Source: Bigelowiella natans CCMP2755
Lineage: Eukaryota; Cercozoa; Chlorarachniophyceae
Direction: 5' to 3'
Length of the DNA: 37,500 bases
Assembly: GCA_000320545.1 (NCBI GenBank)
Contig: ADNK01003288.1
Span: 1-37,500, forward strand
The notes under the pieces are model-generated. The model was not told the DNA's origin, did not search any database, and saw nothing but the letters and a program-made list of their open reading frames with translations. How positions within the stretch are numbered: the first letter of the stretch is position 1; each line of letters opens with the position of its first letter. Below, piece after piece: positions 1-15,309 of the stretch. The position numbers and the translations under genes were made by a program.

Positions 1-33
1 ACCTAACCCTAACCCTAACCCTAACCCTAACCC
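1..33. repeat. Telomere repeat, (CCCTAA)n
   Basis: About five CCCTAA units in the C-rich orientation start at base 1, which marks the left end of a chromosome. The reverse complement is TTAGGG, the telomere unit of animals, many fungi and many protists. The array is short, so the assembly probably stops inside it. Confidence 0.95.
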
Positions 34-88
34 CCCAACCTGACCCCCCAACCTGACCCCCCAACCTGACCCCCCAACCCTGACCTCA
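34..88. repeat. Degenerate 13-bp subtelomeric tandem repeat
   Basis: Directly inside the telomere, the unit AACCTGACCCCCC occurs three times (about 37-49, 50-62, 63-75) and then decays into AACCCTGACCTCAC. It looks like a telomere-derived variant in which the C-run has grown. No coding content. Confidence 0.8.
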
Positions 89-116
89 CTTTCATTTCAA
101 CAAAGACATTGGTGGT

Positions 117-486
117 GTGAAATTGGAAGAAAAAACCAAAGTTGTCCACCTCCAACTCACCCTGATGGATGAATCTGACTGGGCAATTGACACAGGGAAA
201 CACGTTCGTGTGCATTGGAGGCATGATGGCCAGGTGAAACGTTGGACCTGTGTTGTTGGAAAGCAGCAGAAAGGAGCATCATTCTCTGTGCGTGAGGTGG
301 GAGGTGATTCTTTTCCTTGGAGCGGTGACAATGAAATCCTTTCGCCCAAACAAGACGAATGGAAATTTGTGAGGCGGACTTGCATCGAAGATGCTGTGAA
401 GGATGCATGCAGTGCCTGCTCAGATGGTTCCAGAGGGCGTTGTTCACACGAAGCCATGGAGCATGACCCACAGGACGTGGTGAGCA

Positions 487-521
<35 letters not shown>

Positions 522-542
522 ATCTTGACAGCTGTCATCTGA
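117..542 (+). pseudogene. Subtelomeric ORF remnant, unrecognised
   Basis: An open frame of about 120 residues with balanced, protein-like composition runs from the telomere side into a (GT)n tract at about 490-521. It includes the segments HVRVHWRHDG and DEWKFVRR. The last dozen residues (VCVCVCV) are only the translated microsatellite, so the natural end is lost or lies behind a splice site. I recognise no family. It sits only about 80 bp from the telomere. It may be the end of a larger subtelomeric gene or element truncated by telomere addition, or one exon of a gene continuing to about 1045. Confidence 0.4.
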
Positions 543-744
543 ACAAACGCATTCGAATCATGAGGGAGTCGTCACTGAAAACAACAGAAGTGTGGAGGGC
601 ATGAGCTTGGACTGGGTCGCTCCCCACAAATTAAGTGAGAGTTGTCACAACCAGAAGGCCAGCAGACCACCTTCAGAATGGCAATTCCCCAGTTTGTTTG
701 CGAAAGATTTGTGTGCAATTTGTGTTTTGGTTTTGCAATGGTAG

Positions 745-985
745 GTGTCCGTGCGAAGCCATCGACAAAATCGAATCACTGCCTGAGAGTTTTCTGTCCT
801 CAACAGACGAAATCAAGGAGGATTTCGTCGAGCTCGTGGACTCGCACAACGCTGGGAACGGCCATCCCAGCAACTGCGTGAGAGAGATCGTGCAGTTGAC
901 TGGGTGGCGAGCCGACAAAGTGTCCAACGTCACCAAGCGCTTCCTGCTAGCTCCCGTCGACTGCATGGCACGCGTGTGGCGTGCA
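745..985 (+). pseudogene. Subtelomeric coding fragment, unrecognised
   Basis: Within a longer open frame (635-1045), the part from about 745 to 985 reads like a real exon: acidic, helix-prone residues (segments KIESLPESFLSSTDEIKEDF and REIVQLTGWRADKVSNV). The flanks do not look coding. GC content is higher than in the genes further in. It may be a later exon of the same unit as 117-542 or an independent relic. No start codon or domain is recognisable. Confidence 0.4.
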
Positions 986-1045
986 TTGTCACGGACGTGT
1001 GCGTGCTCCCATCTGGCCACCATGCGGACTGCTAGCTTGACATGA

Positions 1046-1827
1046 CCGCACTGCATCGCAGACATCGCAGACACAGCGAGACAGTCTAGCAGTCCCAAAG
1101 CCAGCAGTTTGTGTCACATGCACAAGTTCAAATTCACATGTGCAGACATTGACCAGATAGCGCATTTGAAGTGTCCCAGCATTGTGCATGTTGCAAATTA
1201 AATTCCATAGAATTAAGAAAGTTCTTTGTGGAACTATGTACACCGTTTAGCGATCATCTCCCTTTCGGTTTGAATGCATCATTATCACTTTTATTGGATA
1301 GAACATTCCTTTTTCTCCTCTATTCCTGTTGCAAAATGCACAGAATACGTCAATTGACCGGCACGAAAATAATAAATACTCGTGAGAAAATGACCATCAC
1401 CACCTACAACTACAGTTTCTATGATCTAATACTACCTGATCCCTCTCTTAAGATTGGCGCCACTGGCATGCTGTTATTAGCAGCTACTGGTGATGATGCA
1501 GCTGTTGGTCTTGCAGGAAGTCTCTCGCTCGCCACATTTTGTGATGGGTGTTTCCCTGCTGATTTCACGTAATATGTTAGACAATGATGACTTTTGGAAA
1601 AATTGGGGTTTTCGAGGCTACCCTTATGATATCATACTCGTTGATTTGTAAACTACATCAGTACTCCATGTGAAAAAACTCATAACAATCCTAATAATAT
1701 GTCATACCCGTTCATTTGTAAACTAAGAACATTATCATCATCATGTGAAAAGATAGCTGCTCTTGCTAAATTCATTATCATCCCAATTATTTGTTATTCA
1801 TCAACAATTTCTCTCCTCCTGCTACTG
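1046..1827. other. Subtelomeric non-coding stretch
   Basis: No supported gene. The first part (about 940-1150) has the same palindromic flavour (GCTAGC, CATG, CTAG) as the two CTAG islands further in. The part at about 1630-1760 holds an imperfect direct repeat (CGTTSATTTGTAAACTA at about 1640 and 1710). The stretch ends at the 3' end of the myosin gene. Confidence 0.6.
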
Positions 1828-4800
1828 CTACATGATGGGATTAGTAGTACCTTGACCCCTCCTTCGATGATACCTCTTAGCATTCCGTGGAGGAGGCTGT
1901 TTGGGAGGAGGTGGTTTTGGTCCTGAAATTGAGACGATGATTGATTTCTTCGCTTGTCCTAAATGGTGATGATGGTGATTCAAAGGTGAGCAACAACAAC
2001 AATAATAATAATGATAATAATGATAAATTATCTTATGATTTTGCAAAATGTTCTACCGATAGATACACGATGAAGAGGTAGTACTTGATCACTTACTACT
2101 TGTATCATTATATTTGCCATACCTCTACGGCGAGATTTACGAGCGCCAGATGAAGACCTAGACGCTTTCACAGTGGCAACTGGTGGGGTCGTTGATGATT
2201 GCGTCCTTCCAGCCCCTGATAGTCTTCTTCCGCCTCCTCCTCCTCCTCGAGCCGTTGATCTTGGTGCAGAAGAAGGTGCTGTATTATTACCTCCTCCAGC
2301 TGGCAATGGTGGGAGGGGTTGTTGCCGCGATTTGCCACCTAATGGGCCCCATTAGTATGGTTACACCATACACACATACGTGTAAATACACAAATATTTG
2401 TGCACAGAACTTTTGCACTACAACTAGGTTGCTCTTTTAGTAAAGTAATAGTAGTAGTAGTAGTAGTAGTAGTGATAGTAGGGAATGATAAATAAGCCAC
2501 TAGATGATCTATCTACATACACACCCCCACCCACCCACCTTTAGCAGGAGTGACAGTAGTTGTTGCTGCTGCTGTCGTCGTCGCCTTCTTTGGAGCTAAC
2601 TTGCTCAGCAATGCATCAATCCTCGCTCTAACCCTCTTCGTAACCCAATCATTCCACAAATGCCAAGGTATTTGTTCCTTTTCGCTTTCATTCAACAATT
2701 CAATAGAGTTGAAATCCTCAAGCGTCAAACCTGCCGCTGTTAATAGGCCATGCTCCTGGAATCTCAGAAGCACCGAGGCAAGAGTAAGGGAGAAAAACTG
2801 TCTTTTTTGTGCCACAGACGGATCAAGTTTTACCTCTGGATCATCGTCACCAGCATTTGAGGCACTTGCCGCTGCACCATTGCTACTACTATCTTTGTTA
2901 GAAGCTTGATTTTTCTTATCTTCCTCTGCTTTCTTTGCCTTCTCTTCCTCTTCTTCTTTCTTCCTCCTCTTCCACTCGAGAAATTCCTCTCTTTCCTTCT
3001 GGATTTTTTTCCTCTCTTCTTCCATTTCCTTCTTTTGTCGTTCGGCTTCTTCCTTGGCTTTTCTATCCCGTTCAACCATTTCTGCCATTCTTTTCTTTCG
3101 CTCTCTTTCCATCTCCATTGTTTTCCTTTCGAACTCGCGCTTCTTATCCAGATATCCTGGCTGAATGAGCTCTTTCTTTCTCTCTTCGTCGACGTTCTCA
3201 AGAGACCCATTTTCACCAAAAAGTACGATGCTGATATCCGCATCATCTTTGCCAGATATCCTTTGCTCACCAATCTCAAATTCAACTGTTGGGAATGGAG
3301 GAACTCCCGGCAATTTTCCATTAAGACTTGCCCATGCACACACAGCAGTAATAGCATTGACAACCTTCCTAGGATTCTGAAGCAATGACAGATCATCTAC
3401 TTCGAACAATGCCTCTTTATTGATACCAAGGTGTTCTTGCATAGATGCAATGGCTGCACTGATATTTCGTTTGGCTGTCTCAGATCCTTCAGAGGCATTT
3501 TTAAATGTTTTATGCTCAAACTTTTCGTCCAATTTTTCGCACATTTGACACAAAGCGACACCATCAGAGAGACCATCAAATAGGTTTTCAGCAACGTTCT
3601 TGAAAACAACTTTCGACAGCCATTTTGCAGCTTGCTTTGCCACTTCGCTAACAATTTCATCAGAACTGAGACCCTTTGCTTTATTGGCTGCCAAAGCTTC
3701 CTGTGCGTCCCTCTTCTTTTTGATTCTACTTGCAATCTCCGCTATGAGAGCAGATCTTTGCTTGGATCTACGGAAATGACGTTGCATGAACAAAACAGAA
3801 CGTCGCACCCTCTTCAGCCTCTGCACAGCCAATGCAGTGCGAATTGCACCAATGAGATTTCTTGTGGCAATCTTGGAACGTACTTTTCTTAGAGATGAAA
3901 ACATTGTTTTGTTAATGATGGTAGAAATGCGAACCCAACGAGCCCATGTCTTCATTGCACGCATGCGTCTCAATCGCACCAACCAACGAGCGTAGCCTTT
4001 CATAAACGCACCTACGCGTTGTACGCGTTTTCGGATTAGGTGTTTCTTGATCTTCTCGACAAGATCAGCAGGAACCTTCCAGTTATTGCCTCCTTTTCGC
4101 ATTAATTCTTCCAAGAATTCTTCCTGTTGTCCTTTGAAGAATACCTTGGTCAATCCCATCTCAAAGTGTGATCTATTTTTATTGAAGCTCCGCAAGATAG
4201 CTTCACAAAAGTCACGTCTGTTCACGGTCTCCATCTTTTTGCGATCATGAGAGAAGACGGAAGGGGCATATCTTGCGAAAATAGCTTCATACGCAACACG
4301 TGTTGGATAACCACATTTGATGATCTTGATGGCCTCAATAAGGCCACCACACCTCAATTGATTTGCAACGTAAGTATCGTTAAACATACCAGCCTTTTTT
4401 TCCAGGTTTGGCTTGATACAACGCACGAAGTAAGGCTTTGTTTTGTTTAAGTTGGTCATGAGGTTTTTCAGCTGGCGAGAAAACACATAGCCGAGTGTTC
4501 GCTTCTTGGACTTCTTTCCCTTGAGTTTAACTAAGAGCTTGGACACGATGGGGGAATTGGACCCGCAGAAAAGAGCAACGCTATCTTCATGCACACGATC
4601 TTGATTCTTAATAAGAAATTCCTTCGCATCGTAGGTCACGGGCATAGCGTAGTGCTTGATCTGAAAACCGTTAATGCGCACTTTTTGACGACCCTTCTGC
4701 TTTGCTCTAGGATTTGTTGTCATTTGTCTCAGAGAAGGATGATAGCCGTGCTCCTTAAATAACAGCTGGGTGAAGGTTGCATCAGTAGCCTGAAAAAAGC

Positions 4801-6126
4801 ACACGAATATCATCAGTAACAACTGTAAATCATTGGCTGCTGGCATTTTCTGTGCGTCTGTGCGTGTACCCTGAATATTCTAAACCCTGCTTATTCTTCT
4901 GTATACGTGATTTCTTTCTCTCCGCAATGAATGGCATGATTTCTCCCATAATTAATACAGCTGCGACATAGTCAATCCATCCATCCATCCTTTTCCCTAC
5001 TCCTACTTCCTTACCCAGTGCCTAGCTACCTACCTAGCTACTACCTTCGGCATTTGTAGTGCATTATCCATGATAGCAAATATTCCACCTAGGTAGAGTA
5101 TAGAACAACAACAACAACAACAAGAACAGCAGATTGGTAAATAAAATGGTGCAAGAGATGTGGTAAGTTGAAACTGTATTGCTGTCAAACACAAGAATAA
5201 CTAACACAAATGATAAATTAGTATTATCATCGCTAGTAAGTACCTGGTCGCTTATTGATGAGGTCAAGAGTGGGCTTGTTATCAGGAAGCTTGATAGGCT
5301 TCCAGAAAATGCCTTCCCTTTGGTATTCCGCCTGTTGTAATAAGTTGAGGGGAGAAAGAGAGAAAGAGAGGCAGGAGACGAATGATAATAAGAAAATTAC
5401 AACGATAGACCGATATTACTTACGACTTCCTATCAGAACAATAAAATTACAACGATACTAGACAGACATTTCCTTACTACTTCTCACCACCATTACCACC
5501 ATTACCACACTAACCACCATTACTATCACCATTACTATCACCATCATCATCATCATCATTAAACTCTACTTACTTGCTCAGAAAGCATGATATTATAGTT
5601 GAAGTATCTTTGCAGGGTCTCATTAGTGAAGTTGATGCAGAATTGCTCGAAGGAATTGTACTCGAAGCATTCAAATCTGTAATGATGTATTTTTTTAATT
5701 TAATGTGATGACGATGACGGTGGAAGATATTTAATGGTGATATTAGTCACAAGAATGATGATCATTGACAATGAGGTTCTTCCTTCCAATAGAGGAATGC
5801 AGATATTACTACTACTACGATATTACTACTACTGCTACTACTACTACTACTACTGCATTCCACATCATCATCAAAATCAGCAGGTAGGACTACAAAGTTC
5901 TACCCGAAGACATCTAGAATCCCAATCCAATTTATGTTGGGATCGTTATCAAGATCATCCATTGTCATTTCCTTCTTTCCATCCTCGACTTCTCCCTTTT
6001 CTTCATCAGTTGTTACTGCTGCTTTCTTCTTTTTCCTTCTTCTCCTAACGGGAGGCAGAGGCGTATCGTCGTTATCCTTGTTCTCGAACATCGCGAACTT
6101 ATTGCCTAAATAAAAATATAAATATG

Positions 6127-6171
<45 letters not shown>

Positions 6172-6467
6172 CAGCACGAGGAGGAAGGGTGAGAATAATA
6201 AAGTTTGTAATAATATGTGTCTGTGTGTGAGAGATGTGTGGATGTTGTTCACGCACTCGTTGTTCACTTAGTTGGGAAAAAAGATAAGCTGTACTACTGT
6301 TTTAGCACATAATACCAAGTTTTTTCTTCTTCGCAGGTGATTTTTTCTTTAAAGCATTCTCAGCTTCTGCGAGCTTCTTCAGCTTTTCTTCCTCTTCTTT
6401 TTGAAGACGCTCTGCCTCCTCCTTTTTCTTCTGCTCCTCTCTGTCGTGGTGTAAGGGACACACACAC

Positions 6468-6514
<47 letters not shown>

Positions 6515-9500
6515 TAACAGAAGCAAGTCAGCGAAAGTAAGTAGGTATATTTTAGATCAGATGGCTTTCTTGATGAAACATACTCATTTATATCCGATTA
6601 GATATATCGACCGTTCTTTTGCCAACGCTGCATCTCGTTTGGCTTCTAGTTTCGAAAGAAACAATTCGTGGTTGATCTTCAGCACGACCCTGACAGAAAA
6701 CGAACACACACACACACACATAATTAACATTTGTTTTGATACTGTTTACATGCACGTAAAACATGTATAATAATCATCATCATCACGACCACGTTTAATT
6801 TGATAAAAGAAAGAATGAATAAGACTTTACAACACATTTGATTCATTTTGCTATGATTATTAATCAACAGAAAATTTTGATAATCACATACCAATCAAAC
6901 AAGGAGCCGTATATGGCTTTTGCAGTCGAGTCTCTGTTACTTTCTGCTTTCTCAATACTGTATTCCTTCATAATCACATTTCCACGAATCTACATATGTT
7001 GATAAGTAAAAGCAACACAATCATCTCAATTTGTCGATTCAAGAAGTGTGCGGTACTACTTGGAAACTAACACATCCTTGAATATAAAATGCAGCAAGAA
7101 GCCCCGCAAAGCCATCTCACCTCGCCCCCGGAATCATTAGATATATTATCTGATTTTCCAGTCATGCCATAATTATCCATAATGTTCGTTTTCTTTCCTT
7201 GCTACATGAACTACTACCGAAATGGATTCTTTCGTGAGTCGTGAAATAAGCTCATCTTCCTTGATCTCTAGTAGGTGTGCAGCCATTTTCACCGAATAAC
7301 TGAATAATAAGTGGGAATGCACAAAATGATAATATACCGAGTAGTAAGAACAATCCTTATAATACAGGTTCCCTTCCCCTACTCCTCCCCCTCTGATTGC
7401 TTCTTACTACTCACTCTGAATCTTCTGTGATCTTGCATGCATCACTAGTCTTAGTTTCATCGTCTTCAAACTCCACATTGCCAAGGTGTAAAACGGCGGC
7501 AACTGTGCAGAAAATCTTGGATTGATCTTCTTTCGTGAAACCTGACCAACAAAAACAAAAAAACAAGTGCCATTGCGTTGGTATCTGTGGTGGAATGTAT
7601 TTTTTATTAATAATACTATTCTACTACTATTACTACTACCTAACAGTTCCATAGCTTCCACAAGCTCCGTGAAGCGATACTCATCAGACATGCCAGGGAT
7701 CTCAATGCATCCACTCTGATTTAAGAAGGTAAAATCTTCGGCCTCGGTAATACCTGGAATTAAAGGTAGTTGATTAATAGAGTAAACTAGGGAGGAGGAG
7801 GAGGAGGAGGAGGAGGAGGAGAGAGTGGGGGGAAGGGGGTGAGATGTAGCAATGGTTTTCGTTTCCATTTAACCAAAAAAGTTCCCGCCAATAATATGCT
7901 TTGAAATGATAATGGTATGATCAAGATAATAGATCTTATTTATTTATTACCCAGATTCTTAAGAGAATCCTCATCGAGACCAGCACAAATCTAAAAAATT
8001 AGATGATTAACCCTTCTATTATATAACTCCAGTAGCAGCAAGCCTAGGAGCAGGTATGGAATTCAGGAACATTCCAACGCTAAACTTTATCATATTGTTT
8101 GGAATTCAGGAACATCATTCCAACGCTAAACTTGTTGTAATTAATCATATTGTTTGTTAGCACCTGATAAAAGACGTGGTAATTTCGTTCACCCTTTGCT
8201 TGGAAAACGACTCGAGTTTTTTCGAGCAAATAAGTTTCCATTGCAGACCCGACTATGTGGCCACCTATGATGATGATGATGGTGATGATGATGATGATAA
8301 TGGTGTCATGTTGTTAGATGAACTAAATCACAAATCTATCACTACTCTAGCTATCTATCACAGCTATGCTTTTACCAATCCCTTCTTTCTCTGGTTTCTG
8401 GAACAGCAACTTTGTGAATTTCCCGAATCGGGAGGAGTTATTATTCAGAAGAGTCTACACATGTCAACCAAAGCAGCAGTAGCAATTGTCACATGGAAAA
8501 CAAATGTCTGTACCCCATTGCTGTATCTACAACGGGAAATGCATAATTTTGCTTGTACAGTCAGTTCTACCTTCGCATTCCCGAAGCTCTCCAGGATTGG
8601 GTTTGCAGCCAGAATCTAGGTAGGTAGGGCAATTTGCTACTATTATTCTACTACTACACTCAATATAGTATGAAGATGGACTTCCACCACCATAAATTTG
8701 TTGATGAAACCTGCTGTTCAATCTTCGCTGAGGTAAGGTCGCCTTCTTGAACACCACCACCAGTACCTTCGGCTGCGATACTTCCACCTAATTATTTATT
8801 TTGAAATGGGGTAGATGAAGTATTTGAAGTTCAGGCTTTTCTTTCATCAAAATAAGTCGATGATTTAAAGGCTGCTTACTTTGGCTGCTTTTGTACAATC
8901 CCGTTGAGGTGGTATATGCGAGATGACGCATTAAATACCTTAACAAAGGAAGAGAACACAAGACACTCTGAGCATTCATCAATAGTTTGGAACGAAATAT
9001 TTTTACTTCGCATTTTCTGTTTTTCCAGCACCCGATTCCCCGCACACAACCATCGACTGATTTTTCCCAGTCCTTTGAATAGCAACTTTTAGTTGGATTA
9101 TTCATTGATGTAACAGAACATAATCTTCACCATATAAGCTGTCTGTAGGCTTGCTCTGCAACGTTGTAAACATGCGGCAATCCTTTTTCATACTTTGCCT
9201 TGTTCGCATAGTGATTAATCCGCTCTAACGTAACAATAAGATTCAGCTCAGAGGTTCTAGAGAAATAAAGAAGATATGTTTTACCATTTGTGTAACACTT
9301 CAATTGTTTGTAAGGATTCACAGCCACCAATACCGAAGATATGCCTAAGTGGAACATAAAAGCATATCAATGTTAGAATTTGTGATAATCATCAAAGGAA
9401 TAAATGAAACATAGAAACACGCTCGCACTCAAACAAAAAACCATATACATCTCATGGAAGACAGCACGAGCGCACATGTGAACGTAAGCGTACACACACA

Positions 9501-9889
9501 CCACACACAAACACACACACTAAATCAGAAAAGTAAGGATGTATGGAATGTTATGTGTAAGTTTTGACCATGTCCACCGAGTCTCTTCTGCATTCACAAT
9601 GCACGAGTCTATACTAGGTTTGAACTAGATAATTTCCCCTTTACCAGTGTAAATAAGATCCTTTTCATATCGGCACTTAACGTTGTGGACCACATGTGGC
9701 TCCTCCAGATATATCAGGGAGGATAAATCCTAGACACAGTACAATGTAGACAAGTAAGGGAATTGCGGATCATTTTTTTCAACTCCCTTCGATTATGCGT
9801 GTTCTTCGTACCGGCACCCCATCCAGTTCCTTAGGGTTTGGCACAAATGCCTTACTCTCTCCCTCCTTTTTCGTCTCTTTGGTGCTCAT
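1828..9889 (-). CDS. Unconventional myosin with calponin-homology tail (24 exons, ~1464 aa)
   Basis: Predicted actin-based ATPase motor. Exons, 5' to 3': 9812-9889, 9645-9729, 9285-9344, 9131-9224, 9007-9072, 8880-8938, 8711-8787, 8571-8615, 8376-8454, 8164-8252, 7951-7990, 7640-7753, 7415-7541, 7218-7299, 6892-6989, 6612-6689, 6316-6440, 5904-6105, 5574-5676, 5244-5331, 5045-5088, 2539-4789, 2123-2338, 1828-1922; sum 4395 nt, all phases match. The motor starts almost at the N-terminus. P-loop GESGAGKT is at residues ~117-124, switch [10 protein letters not shown] at ~192-200, switch II DVFGFE at ~530-535, and the actin-binding/SH helix region carries FVRCIKPN and LRCGG. A highly charged insert of about 120 residues (~404-522) separates LFDWVVLKIN from [11 protein letters not shown]. 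After the converter come basic, degenerate IQ-like helices (~860-980), one CH domain (~996-1102), a charged coiled coil (~1140-1245), and a Gly/Pro-rich basic C-terminus with a [11 protein letters not shown] motif. The start ATG (9889) gives [11 protein letters not shown] cannot assign a myosin class. Confidence 0.93.
6130..6170. repeat. (TA)n microsatellite in a myosin intron
   Basis: A run of about 20 TA units lies between the exons at 5904-6105 and 6316-6440. A second dinucleotide run, (AG)n at 6471-6511, lies in the next intron upstream in the gene. Both are entirely intronic. Confidence 0.95.
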
Positions 9890-10229
9890 TGTAGAGTAGG
9901 GAGAGACGATCGAAGGAGATGACACGCGATCAGAGAGGGGGGGAGCAACCAGTTCCTTCTTCTAGTAAATAAGAATTTTAGTGCCGTCCCATGCAAGGTG
10001 TCTGACTAGAATTTTAAGATTTTTTTTTTAAGAGACAACAACTTTATGCTATGAAATAAGAATATTATACGGCGTTACAAGTTTCGTTTGCTATTTTACT
10101 ATGTATCTTTCAGCACCAAACTCTCTGAGAAATTAAGCTCAGAATGTCGATAGCCTTGAGAAAATTATGTTATTGATATAAAAATATAATACATATGATA
10201 TGTACGACAATAAATTTATCTGTTTTTAG
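9890..10229. promoter_or_regulatory. Divergent intergenic region, probable shared promoter
   Basis: This separates the myosin start codon (minus strand, 9889) from the first supported exon of the gene to the right (plus strand). At least one missing 5' exon of that gene should lie here, but I could not phase one convincingly. The region is AT-rich, with a T-run at 10020-10029. No specific promoter element is clear. Confidence 0.45.
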
Positions 10230-10783
10230 ATTCAAAACGACGTCACTTCAATATTTAGAGGAGAAGGCCTTGGGCTGCCTTCTTCACAGTTGAAAGTCCA
10301 CTTAACCCAAATTTGACGAACATGAAGGACTTCCAGGACTTTATGATAAAATTCCCTTGTTTTTGCAGTTATTCTCCTTAATCCGCCAAGTCATCTTCAA
10401 ATCTTCAAAGCTTTCGTGACTAATTTTTCATCAAATAAGCTTCCAGATTTTCAAAGAAAGAATCGGATTTTGGACATATACCGTGGAGGTATGTCTAATA
10501 GGTGCATAATTGGGGTAACATTTTACATTGATTTATGTCTTAAAGTCTTACTTGTTGATGGAGACGTAAGCTGCAAAGAAATGAAGAATTCTCATGCGAT
10601 GCACCCCAAGATCTATTGGACGACTTCATATTTCGGAACAACCAACAGCAAGAAGAACCTGTTCTCTTCGTCACGTGGTGTGCATGCACTACGACCGTAC
10701 CGACTAAAAATGATTGCATTCGCCTCGTAGATCTACCAGTCGCATGGGAAAATAACAATGGGAAAATAACAATGGAAAAATAA
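10230..10783 (+). CDS. Unrecognised protein, 3' part of a spliced gene
   Basis: Three exons join in phase: 10230-10288, 10369-10488 and 10587-10783, ending at TAA 10781-10783. They encode about 124 residues of ordinary composition, with segments such as SLQYLEEKALGCLLHI, FVTNFSSNKLPDFQRKNR, DLLDDFIFRN and EEPVLFVTWCACTTT. The first exon follows a good acceptor (TGTTTTTAG) but starts in mid-codon, so the 5' end is missing; it must lie in the ~340 bp shared with the myosin promoter. The last intron has a weak acceptor. An alternative acceptor near 10546 would give a different C-terminus (VLLVDGDVSCKEMK...). I recognise no family and propose no function. Confidence 0.5.
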
Positions 10784-11125
10784 TAGTCTACCACATAGAT
10801 CTAGATCTCCATGGATCATCTACTCGTATCGCAGCACAAAATAGATCTAATAATTTGGCACACACTTTGGCACGTGCTTTATTAAACGACACACACACCG
10901 AAGGAGGGTCGTTTTCTTTCACACTATCTACTCGTACTACTACGACTAGGACCAAAAAGTCAAAATGATGCGAGATAGAGGGGATTTAAGTGGAAACGAC
11001 AAAGACTACCATCACATTCGTAATATTAATACTAATGTTATCCCGGCTCGGTCGGTTAAAGAAGGAAGGCTGTGTTGTTGAGTACGAGTAGACTATTTGC
11101 ATCATCATCAGAAAGGAAGACAGAC
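10784..11125. other. Intergenic stretch before the ADF-H gene
   Basis: No coding signal is supported. The stretch contains a 13-bp direct duplication just before it (AACAATGGGAAAATAA region, 10750-10780) and scattered AGATCTAGATCT palindromes (about 10795-10810). It should contain the promoter and 5' UTR of the gene starting at 11126, but no clear core element is visible. Confidence 0.4.

Positions 11126-15309
<4,184 letters not shown>

Noticed and set aside
92-538. Minus-strand open frame with (HT)n near the telomere
   Set aside because: Shadow of the plus-strand frame; its start lies in the translated (GT)n tract.
2906-3388. Long plus-strand open frame of 160 codons
   Set aside because: It is the reverse of the myosin coiled-coil exon; the phases and motifs of the minus strand explain it fully.
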